DNA of 8,858 nt from CAYMND01 sp964465065 (lineage in GTDB: Bacteria > Acidobacteriota > Aminicenantia > UBA2199): NCBI GenBank assembly GCA_964465065.1, contig CAYXHZ010000093.1, positions 1 to 8,858 of the forward strand. Reading direction: 5' to 3'. The notes beneath the pieces were generated by a model, which saw nothing but the letters and a program-made list of their open reading frames with translations, was not told where the DNA came from and did not search any database. Made by a program: the position numbers and the translations under genes. Positions 1 through 5,756 of this stretch are shown here, one piece after another. The first letter of the stretch is position 1; each line of letters starts with the position of its first letter.

Positions 1-54
1 CGACTCGACTAATCACCACACTGTGCTTTCAACGGACACTGGACTCGATTTCGC

Positions 55-83
55 TTGACAACGCGGCTTTTTTGTTTTATTTT
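55..83 (+). promoter_or_regulatory. Candidate sigma70-like promoter for the OmpA-domain operon
   Basis: A perfect -35 hexamer TTGACA (55-60) is followed after 17 bp by TATTTT (78-83, 4 of 6 to TATAAT) in a T-rich stretch. Transcription would start near 90 and leave a leader of about 80 nt before the first gene. The leader shows no riboswitch or terminator that I recognise. One reading frame stays open from position 3 to a TGA overlapping the first gene's ATG (174-176), but its translation does not look like a protein end and it runs through this promoter, so I treat 1-172 as non-coding. The prediction rests on sequence match only. Confidence 0.5.
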
Positions 84-161
84 CTGATTAAGATGAGAGA
101 TTGGTCAGGCGTTATCAGTACAAGTAAATCGCCGGTCAGTTTTCCGTTCGTATCACAACGC

Positions 162-166
162 GGAGG
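162..166 (+). promoter_or_regulatory. Shine-Dalgarno site of the OmpA-domain gene
   Basis: GGAGG lies 6 nt before the ATG at 173. This is a strong ribosome binding site with ideal spacing, and it fixes the start of the first gene. Confidence 0.8.
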
Positions 167-172
167 AATTCG

Positions 173-1417
173 ATGAAAACAACCTTTTTTTGGATGGTTT
201 TATTGGCCATGATTGGCACTGGCATACTCGGGTCTCAAGAACAGACGACGAGTTCAGAACCAGAAAAAGAATATAAACTCACCAAGGCCTATGCCTATCG
301 TGACGAGCAACTCGTGCTGTCCGCCAGTGATTTCTTCGGTTGCTTCGTTCTGGAAAAAGATCCAGACACTTCCCTGATCATCACCGATCTCAAAATCTTT
401 TCGGATGACAGCAATTTTTCCAGCCCGGACCTGTTCCGTGACGGGGATTCGGTTTACCTCAACCGCGGTGAAAAGGCCGGCCTGCACAAAGGTCAGAAAT
501 TTGTGATCAAGGGCATGACCGGCGGTAAATACCTCGACCATACCCTGGTGACCCGGAAGGGGATCGGCGAGATTGTCAACATTTACACCGACACCGCGGA
601 AATGAAGATTGTCAACATCTACCACCCAATCGAGAAAGGCGATTTCCTTGAAGAGTACAAGGAAGAACAACCGGTTTCCAAGTTAAAAATTCCCTACGAT
701 CACACCATTGTTCCCGATGATGCCGATTCGGTGAAGATTTTTTTGCCCGACACCATCACCTTCGGAAGAACCATCATCGGACCGGAACAGTTTGTAGCCA
801 TCGAAATGGGCAAGGACAAGGTCTCGGTCGGTGACATGGTCGTCTTTTTCGATCGAATCAAGGCCCATTTACCCCCACTGATCATCGGCACAGGCGTGGC
901 GGTCGTAGTCGGCAACCAGTTGAGCACCGTTAAGGTGATCGATTCTTCGCATCCGCTCATCGAAGGCGCGGAAGCGGCCATACTCCCCGAGCCCAAGATC
1001 ATCGAAGGCAGCAGCGAAGGCCCAGTTCCCGTCGTGCGTCGAGTATCCGACATGACACAGCCTGAAGGCGACGAAGAAATGTTGACCGTGGAGATCCCTT
1101 TTGAGATCGACTCTTCTTTGATCGACGAAGCGCAATCCGAACAGTTTGTCAAGATCAAGAGTTTCATCGAAGGCAAGACAGTTTATTCCATTCTGTTGAA
1201 AGGGTATTGCTGCAGCATCGGTAACGAAGAGAAAAACCTGGAGCTGTCCAAGCAGCGCGTCGAGTCGGTCAAAAAGATTCTGCTCGAACAGCTGGCCGTG
1301 CCGGAGACGCAGCTGGAAACCGCTTTTTACGGAGAAAAAGAAGCGCCATACGACAACAGCAGTGAGGCAGAAAGAAGAAAAAATCGCTTGGTAATGGTCG
1401 TGGTCGTCCGAAAATAA
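173..1417 (+). CDS. Secreted OmpA-family C-terminal domain protein
   Basis: This 414-residue protein is probably exported to the periplasm or outer membrane. Residues 1-20 form a signal peptide: a Lys near the start, a hydrophobic core, and a likely cleavage after ILG. There is no lipobox cysteine. Residues about 90-162 and 192-271 look like two copies of one beta-rich module (a Gly-rich turn, then an IG(E/T)G(V/I)-like strand, then a conserved I-E-x-G turn), reminiscent of FlgT-C or TolA-like domains; that name is my inference. Residues about 305-412 match an OmpA/MotB peptidoglycan-binding domain: ELSKQR at 357-362, YGEKEAP at 386-392, and RRKNR at 401-405. Arg362 fits the conserved diaminopimelate-binding Arg. 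The usual Asp of the GHTD motif is Cys347 (GYCCSIG), so classical peptidoglycan binding is uncertain. The gene has its own promoter and a strong ribosome site, and is followed after 1 nt by the next gene. It may anchor an envelope complex; its exact role is unknown. Confidence 0.85.
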   Translation: MKTTFFWMVLLAMIGTGILGSQEQTTSSEPEKEYKLTKAYAYRDEQLVLSASDFFGCFVLEKDPDTSLIITDLKIFSDDSNFSSPDLFRDGDSVYLNRGEKAGLHKGQKFVIKGMTGGKYLDHTLVTRKGIGEIVNIYTDTAEMKIVNIYHPIEKGDFLEEYKEEQPVSKLKIPYDHTIVPDDADSVKIFLPDTITFGRTIIGPEQFVAIEMGKDKVSVGDMVVFFDRIKAHLPPLIIGTGVAVVVGNQLSTVKVIDSSHPLIEGAEAAILPEPKIIEGSSEGPVPVVRRVSDMTQPEGDEEMLTVEIPFEIDSSLIDEAQSEQFVKIKSFIEGKTVYSILLKGYCCSIGNEEKNLELSKQRVESVKKILLEQLAVPETQLETAFYGEKEAPYDNSSEAERRKNRLVMVVVVRK

Positions 1418-1418
1418 A

Positions 1419-2000
1419 ATGCGCATCAAAACGGCGAACGTTTTTTTTCTTATAGCTGTGTGGTCGATCGGACTGTATGGACAGTCCGATCTGGTCACCC
1501 TGCAAAAGAAAGAGCGCGAACGGCGTAAAAACAGCAAACAGTCCGTGTTGCTTCTTACCAACGAAAAGATTGCGGTACCCAAACAGGCAATACCCAAAAA
1601 CCGGTATTCGGCAACGATAATGCGAACAAGCGATGAGGCTGGAGCCCAACCCGCCTCGATTGTCGACACCAGTTTGACTGAATCCTCTGTCAACGGTGAG
1701 CAAACATCAAGCAATCAGGACAGCGATTCCTGGCTGAATCAAAGCCTTGCCCTGCAGGATGCCATCAGCCAACAGAAAGAAAAAATTCAAAGATTGCAAA
1801 GCCATATCGACACGATGATCGCCAGCAGGATGACTGAAGCCAACCCGGTTGCTTATCAGGAACTCCAACAACAAATCATAAGCTCCCAAGAAACCTTGAC
1901 TGTTGAAAAGGATGACTTGGCAGCTAAAGAAAAAGAATACGCGGATTTTCTGGCCCAGGCCCGTCGGGAAGGTATTCCGGCAGGTTGGCTCAGACGCTGA
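1419..2000 (+). CDS. Secreted coiled-coil protein of unknown function
   Basis: I cannot name a function for this 193-residue protein. Residues 1-21 are a signal peptide (Arg and Lys at the start, hydrophobic core, likely cleavage near LYG/QS). A very basic segment with KKERERRK (30-37) follows, then LLTNEKI (45-51), then a low-complexity Ser/Thr/Asn-rich linker (about 65-103). Residues 105-180 are Gln/Lys/Glu-rich and heptad-like, most likely a helical coiled coil. The protein ends in ARREGIPAGWLRR. I recall the basic KKE-ERRK block with a following TNE/TND, and a terminal G(I/V)PxGWLR, from other uncharacterised bacterial secreted proteins, but I cannot check this here. The ATG comes 1 nt after the stop of the OmpA-domain gene and has no clear ribosome site, which suggests translational coupling. 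A shared envelope role with that neighbour is an inference. A run of eight T lies in codons 8-10 (1441-1448). Confidence 0.8.
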   Translation: MRIKTANVFFLIAVWSIGLYGQSDLVTLQKKERERRKNSKQSVLLLTNEKIAVPKQAIPKNRYSATIMRTSDEAGAQPASIVDTSLTESSVNGEQTSSNQDSDSWLNQSLALQDAISQQKEKIQRLQSHIDTMIASRMTEANPVAYQELQQQIISSQETLTVEKDDLAAKEKEYADFLAQARREGIPAGWLRR

Positions 2001-2011
2001 GAACGTTCAGC
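1996..2011 (+). promoter_or_regulatory. Small hairpin at the coiled-coil gene stop, before mtnA
   Basis: GCTGAG-AACG-TTCAGC can fold into a 5-bp stem plus one G-U pair around a 4-nt loop. It contains the TGA stop of the upstream gene (1998-2000) and ends just before the mtnA ribosome site. No U-run follows, so it is not an intrinsic terminator. It might affect coupling or mRNA processing, or be chance. Confidence 0.3.
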
Positions 2012-2013
2012 CC

Positions 2014-2019
2014 AGGGAG
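2014..2019 (+). promoter_or_regulatory. Shine-Dalgarno site of mtnA
   Basis: AGGGAG lies 7 nt before the ATG at 2027 and selects that start. An in-frame TTG further upstream (1985) lies inside the previous gene, has no ribosome site, and would add 14 residues not expected in MtnA. Confidence 0.65.
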
Positions 2020-2026
2020 AAGCGCC

Positions 2027-3043
2027 ATGTACCCGGTAATCGAGTGGAAAAAAGATACTGTTTTGATGATCGACCAGCGAAAGCTCCCCCTCGAGACGAT
2101 ACTGGTCGAACACAGAACTGTACAGGAAGTCGCCGACAGCATCAAGTCCATGGTGATTCGCGGTGCACCGGCGATCGGCGTGGCTGCGGCCATGGGACTG
2201 GCACTGGCGGCCAGACAGTATGAACCAATCGGCTGGCAACAATTTAGCCAGGCTTGTGAGACACTGGCAGCAACCAGGCCCACGGCGGTCAACCTGGTGT
2301 GGGCGCTCCAGCGCATGCAGGCAGTTTTCGCTGCCCACAGCGATGATCCGGCGATTGCCGACCGATTGCTGACCGAGGCCATGAGAATCGATGCCGAGGA
2401 TGTCGAGATCAACAAGACGATGGGTCGAATCGGTGCGGAACTTCTACCAGCACGCTGTACCGTTCTCACACATTGCAACGCCGGCGCCCTGGCCACTGCC
2501 GGATACGGAACGGCATTGGGTGTAATCCGTGCCGCTATCGAGGCCGGCAAGAGCGTATCGGTTCTGGCCGACGAAACCCGCCCATTTCTGCAAGGCGCCC
2601 GCTTGACGGTTTGGGAACTTCAGCAGGACAATATCCCCGTGACGCTGATCACCGACAACATGGCTGCCGCCATGATGAAAAGCGGCGGCGTGGATGCAGT
2701 CATCGTCGGTGCGGATCGGGTGGCGGCCAACGGCGACGTAGCCAACAAGATCGGCACCTACGGCCTGGCCGTTCTGGCCCGCTATCACAAGATCCCTTTC
2801 TACGTGGCGGCCCCCAAGTCTACGGTAGACCTGAATACACCGGACGGCTCAGCCATCCCCATCGAGGAAAGAAACGCCATGGAAGTGCTCAACTTCTGGG
2901 GAAAGCCGATAGCCAGAGCCCACACCAGCGTCCGCAATCCGGCCTTCGATGTCACCCCTTCTGAACTGGTGACAGCAATCATCACTCAAGCCGGAATTTG
3001 CCGGCCGCCCTATTCCCGCTCCATACCGCTGCTCTTCTCCTGA
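2027..3043 (+). CDS. mtnA: S-methyl-5-thioribose-1-phosphate isomerase
   Basis: MtnA converts 5-methylthioribose-1-phosphate to 5-methylthioribulose-1-phosphate in the cytosol, a step in recycling the methylthioadenosine left by polyamine and other SAM-using pathways. The 338-residue length is full for the family. Family blocks are present in order: RGAPAIGVAAA (45-55), TRPTAVNLVWAL (83-94), LTHCNAGALATAGYGTALG (147-165), DETRPFLQGARLT (182-194), ITDNMAA (208-214), VDAVIVGADRV (222-232) and NKIGTY (240-245). Cys150 and Asp230 match the catalytic Cys/Asp pair. The THCNAG and GADR context favours MtnA over the related eIF2B alpha/beta-type proteins and ribose-1,5-bisphosphate isomerases. The C-terminal NPAFDVTPSELVTAIIT and RPPY are also typical. 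It lies 26 nt after the coiled-coil gene, probably in the same operon. No other methionine-salvage gene is in the window. The last 34 bp overlap the end of clpB on the other strand. Confidence 0.95.
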   Translation: MYPVIEWKKDTVLMIDQRKLPLETILVEHRTVQEVADSIKSMVIRGAPAIGVAAAMGLALAARQYEPIGWQQFSQACETLAATRPTAVNLVWALQRMQAVFAAHSDDPAIADRLLTEAMRIDAEDVEINKTMGRIGAELLPARCTVLTHCNAGALATAGYGTALGVIRAAIEAGKSVSVLADETRPFLQGARLTVWELQQDNIPVTLITDNMAAAMMKSGGVDAVIVGADRVAANGDVANKIGTYGLAVLARYHKIPFYVAAPKSTVDLNTPDGSAIPIEERNAMEVLNFWGKPIARAHTSVRNPAFDVTPSELVTAIITQAGICRPPYSRSIPLLFS

Positions 3044-5616
3044 GAGGGGTTGGCGGCCTGTACAGTAAAGCTGAACTCATGGTTCTTGACACCGATCCGT
3101 GCCGCCCGTTCTCCGCTCAGCTCACCTGACAGGATCAAGGTGGACAGTGGATCCTGGATGTACATCTGCATGGCCCTTTTCAATGGACGTGCACCAAATG
3201 TTGGATTATAGCCCTTCTCGGCCAACTCGGTGATCACCTCGGGATCGTAATACAGCTGAACGCTTTGCGTCTGCATTCGGGATATCAACTTTTTCATTTC
3301 CAGCCGGGCGATTTTTCGTATGGTTTCCGGACTCAGGGGCGCAAAAACGATGGTTTCATCGATGCGGTTCACAAATTCCGGTTTGAATGTCTCGAGCAAC
3401 AATTCCTCCAGCTTCTTCCTTTCATTCAGGGCCTGCGGATTGTTGAGAAGAATTTCCGATGCGATATTGGAAGTCATGATGATCAAGGTGTTTTTGAAAT
3501 TGATGGTTTTGCCTTTGGCATCCGTCAAACGCCCATCGTCCAGGATTTGCAGCAAGAGGTTGAAAACATCCGGATGGGCCTTTTCGATTTCGTCGAGCAG
3601 GATGATCGAATAGGGTTTGCGCTTGACGGCTTCCGTCAGTTGTCCACCTTCCTCGTAACCGATATAGCCCGGAGGCGACCCGATCAATTTGGCCAAGGCG
3701 TGTTTTTCCACGTACTCGGACATATCGATGCGGATCAGCGCTTTTTCGCTGTTGAAGAGGTATTCACTGAGTGCTTTGGCCAATTCAGTCTTGCCGACAC
3801 CGGTCGGGCCGAGAAACAGGAACGATCCGATGGGACGATCCGGACTGGTGATACCTGCCTTGGCTCTGCGAATGACCTTGGCGATAGCTTCAACGGCTCG
3901 ATCCTGCCCGACTACCCGCTCCTTGATTTTTTCCTCCATGTTCAACAGCTTCTGACGTTCACTGCCCAGCAATTTACTGACCGGAATTCCCGTCCATTTC
4001 GACACCACCTGGGCGATATCGTCCTCAGAGATGATCTCCGTCAGAATTTTTTTGGCTTTTTGCAGATCGTTGAGCGCCGCAGTACTGTCCTTGAGCTTGT
4101 TGGCAGCCTGGGGCAACAAGCCGTACTGTATCTGTGAGGCCTTCTCGAAATCGTTCAAACGTCGGGCTTCCTGTTCTTCGAAACGAAGCCGGTTGATTTC
4201 CTCTTTGGTGGCCTGCATATTCTTGATCAAGGCCCGTTCTTTCTGCCACTGCGCCTCGAGCCGTTCCCGCTGCAGGCGTATCTGCTCCAATTCATGGGTG
4301 AGCGCTTTCAGCCGATCCGCGGTCGCTTTGGAGTTCTCTTCCCGTTTCAGTGCCTGACGCTCGATTTCCAGCTGAGCGATACGACGGTTCATCTCGTCGA
4401 GTTCCTCCGGCAGAGAATCCATTTCGATACGCAGTTTCGAGGCCGCCTCATCGACCAGATCGATGGCCTTGTCGGGAAGAAAGCGGTCTGAGATATAGCG
4501 CTCCGATAGGGTTGCCGCAGCGACAATGGCTCCATCGCTGATCTGGACGCCATGATGGATCTCATACCGTTCCTTGATGCCTCGCAAAATGGAAATCGTC
4601 TCGCTTACAGAGGGTTCCTTGACCAGAACCGGTTGAAATCTTCGCTCCAGAGCCGGATCTTTTTCGATATGCTGGTGATACTCCTTCAAGGTGGTAGCAC
4701 CGATGGCCCTGAGTTCACCTCTGGCCAAAGCCGGTTTGAGCATGTTGGCGGCGTCAACGGCACCTTCGGCCGCACCGGCCCCGACAATGGTGTGCAACTC
4801 ATCGATGAACAGAATGATACGACCCTCGCTGGCGCTGATTTCTGCAATCACCGCCTTGAGACGGTCCTCGAATTCCCCCCGGTATTTCGCCCCCGCCAGC
4901 AGGCTGCCGATATCCAGGGCAAAGATCTGCTTGTCGGTCAGAATACTGGGTATATCCCCGCTGGCGATCCGCAGCGCTATTCCCTCAACCACCGCCGTTT
5001 TCCCCACACCGGCCTCACCGATCAGTACCGGGTTGTTCTTGGTCTTGCGTACGAGCACCTGCAACACACGGCGGATCTCTTCATCGCGACCGACAACCGG
5101 GTCGATTTTCCCGTCCTTGGCCAAGGCCACCAAGTCTCTGCCATACCGCTTCAACGCCATCAACTTCTCTTCCGGCGCGGCATCACTGACCCGTTTATTA
5201 CCGCGAATCTGGGCCAAAGCGTTCAGGAACGAATCCCGGGTGATCAGATTGCGCGGGAAGTTTTTATCGTGTTCGATGATGCCGATAAACAGATGCTCGG
5301 TGGAAATGTAATCGTCCTTGAACTGTCGAGCGACAACATCCGCTTCATCCAAAGCTTTTTTCAAAGACGACGAAAAGGTCCGTTGCGCACCGTGAACAAC
5401 CGGAAGAGAAGCGAGCTGCTCTTGAATGGTCCTCGCCAATTGGTCGGGATCGACACCGGCCTTTTTCAGCACTTCCGGCACGATATTATCTTTCGTATCG
5501 ATCAGAACCAAGGCCAGATGGCCGGGCAGCACCTCCGGATTCTGGGCCGACTCGCAATCGTTTATCGCCTTCTGCAAAGCCTCCTGCGCTTTGATGGTCA
5601 GTTTTTCCAGTGTCAT
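3010..5616 (-). CDS. clpB: ATP-dependent protein disaggregase ClpB
   Basis: ClpB is a hexameric AAA+ chaperone that, with DnaK, threads aggregated proteins through its pore and rescues them after stress. The 868 residues match the usual length (about 860). Order: Clp N-terminal double repeat (about 1-140); first ATPase with Walker A GEAGVGKT (200-207), pore loop KYRGEFE (244-250), Walker B ILFIDE (268-273) and arginine finger region ERRF (324-327); long charged coiled-coil middle domain (about 405-530), which separates ClpB from ClpA and ClpX; second ATPase with Walker A GPTGVGKT (603-610), pore loop GSPPGYIGY (646-654), Walker B IILLDE (671-676), FVNR (748-751) and sensor-2 GAR (808-810). 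No ClpP-binding IGF/L loop is apparent, as expected. All key residues seem intact. The ATG has ribosome site AGAGGTG and a near-consensus promoter. The gene stands alone, transcribed away from the helicase and toward mtnA. Confidence 0.97.
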   Translation of the reverse strand: MTLEKLTIKAQEALQKAINDCESAQNPEVLPGHLALVLIDTKDNIVPEVLKKAGVDPDQLARTIQEQLASLPVVHGAQRTFSSSLKKALDEADVVARQFKDDYISTEHLFIGIIEHDKNFPRNLITRDSFLNALAQIRGNKRVSDAAPEEKLMALKRYGRDLVALAKDGKIDPVVGRDEEIRRVLQVLVRKTKNNPVLIGEAGVGKTAVVEGIALRIASGDIPSILTDKQIFALDIGSLLAGAKYRGEFEDRLKAVIAEISASEGRIILFIDELHTIVGAGAAEGAVDAANMLKPALARGELRAIGATTLKEYHQHIEKDPALERRFQPVLVKEPSVSETISILRGIKERYEIHHGVQISDGAIVAAATLSERYISDRFLPDKAIDLVDEAASKLRIEMDSLPEELDEMNRRIAQLEIERQALKREENSKATADRLKALTHELEQIRLQRERLEAQWQKERALIKNMQATKEEINRLRFEEQEARRLNDFEKASQIQYGLLPQAANKLKDSTAALNDLQKAKKILTEIISEDDIAQVVSKWTGIPVSKLLGSERQKLLNMEEKIKERVVGQDRAVEAIAKVIRRAKAGITSPDRPIGSFLFLGPTGVGKTELAKALSEYLFNSEKALIRIDMSEYVEKHALAKLIGSPPGYIGYEEGGQLTEAVKRKPYSIILLDEIEKAHPDVFNLLLQILDDGRLTDAKGKTINFKNTLIIMTSNIASEILLNNPQALNERKKLEELLLETFKPEFVNRIDETIVFAPLSPETIRKIARLEMKKLISRMQTQSVQLYYDPEVITELAEKGYNPTFGARPLKRAMQMYIQDPLSTLILSGELSGERAARIGVKNHEFSFTVQAANPSQEKSSGMERE

Positions 5617-5620
5617 GGTT

Positions 5621-5627
5621 CACCTCT
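5621..5627 (-). promoter_or_regulatory. Shine-Dalgarno site of clpB
   Basis: Read on the minus strand, AGAGGTG lies 4 nt before the clpB ATG (codon 5616-5614). This is a good match and supports that start. Confidence 0.7.
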
Positions 5628-5636
5628 TCGTCAAAC

Positions 5637-5665
5637 ATAATAATACAAGAAATCGTGATTGTCAA
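5637..5665 (-). promoter_or_regulatory. Promoter of clpB, sigma70-like
   Basis: On the minus strand, TTGACA (5665-5660) is followed by exactly 17 bp and TATTAT (5642-5637), 11 of 12 to the sigma70 consensus. Transcription would start near 5630, giving a leader of about 14 nt that consists of little more than the ribosome site. I see neither a sigma32-type heat-shock promoter nor a CIRCE element (TTAGCACTC-N9-GAGTGCTAA), although clpB is often heat-induced through one of these. A second TATTAT (5645-5640) sits at 14 bp and is less likely. Confidence 0.65.
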
Positions 5666-5684
5666 CAAAGCTATTAAGAATATC

Positions 5685-5701
5685 TTAGTGTATTGCACTA
5701 A
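5685..5701. repeat. Inverted repeat, candidate operator between clpB and helicase
   Basis: TTAGTGTATTGCACTAA has 6-bp perfect arms (TTAGTG/CACTAA) around 5 bp. Counting one mismatch, the arms reach 8 bp around a single central base. It lies about 20 bp upstream of the clpB -35 box and 56 bp before the helicase start. The outer TTAG/CTAA recalls CIRCE, but the inner bases and spacing do not fit. It is a possible repressor or activator site; the regulator is unknown. Confidence 0.4.
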
Positions 5702-5710
5702 TGTCGAACA

Positions 5711-5723
5711 GTTTACAGTAAAC
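5711..5723. repeat. Perfect 13-bp palindrome, candidate operator of the helicase
   Basis: GTTTACAGTAAAC has perfect 6-bp arms around one central A. It covers TTTACA, the -35 box of a possible helicase promoter, so a bound protein could repress that gene. Its centre is 24 bp from the centre of the neighbouring inverted repeat. It does not match the LexA boxes I know (CTGT-N8-ACAG, or GAAC-N4-GTTC), but LexA sites vary widely between phyla. Confidence 0.4.
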
Positions 5724-5740
5724 CCTGGCTGTGCTAATGT
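5712..5740 (+). promoter_or_regulatory. Candidate promoter of the helicase gene
   Basis: TTTACA (5712-5717, 5 of 6 to consensus) is followed after 17 bp by TAATGT (5735-5740, only 3 of 6), preceded by an extended -10 TGC (5732-5734). The start would be near 5747, giving a very short leader. An alternative is TTGTCA (5659-5664), 16 bp, TATCTT (5681-5686), which would overlap the clpB -35 box. I cannot choose firmly between them. Confidence 0.35.
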
Positions 5741-5756
5741 TACAGAAAGTGGAAAA

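Noticed and set aside
58..163. Direct repeat ACAACGCGG at 58-66 and 155-163
   Set aside because: It is only 9 bp, the copies overlap a promoter and a ribosome site in different contexts, and nothing else suggests a site pair.
869..1714. Leftward open frame of 281 codons across the OmpA-domain and coiled-coil genes
   Set aside because: It lies opposite two genes that have signal peptides, recognisable features and coupled starts, and its translation shows no family features.
1985..2026. Upstream TTG start for mtnA adding 14 residues
   Set aside because: It lies within the preceding gene without a ribosome site, while the ATG at 2027 has AGGGAG and matches the family N-terminus.
2990..3005. 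GC-rich hairpin GCCGG-AATTTG-CCGGC near the mtnA and clpB ends
   Set aside because: Neither strand has a U-run after the stem, and it lies in mtnA coding sequence, so it is not called a terminator.
3265..4137. Rightward open frame of 290 codons inside clpB
   Set aside because: It is also antisense to conserved ClpB ATPase sequence and has no domain or start signal.
4552..5640. Long rightward open frame of 362 codons inside clpB
   Set aside because: It is antisense to a complete, motif-perfect clpB, encodes no recognisable domain, and has no ribosome site; it is a by-product of clpB codon use.
5610..5756. 49-codon N-terminal extension of the helicase
   Set aside because: It begins at a GTG inside clpB, spans the promoters and palindromes, and encodes no known domain.
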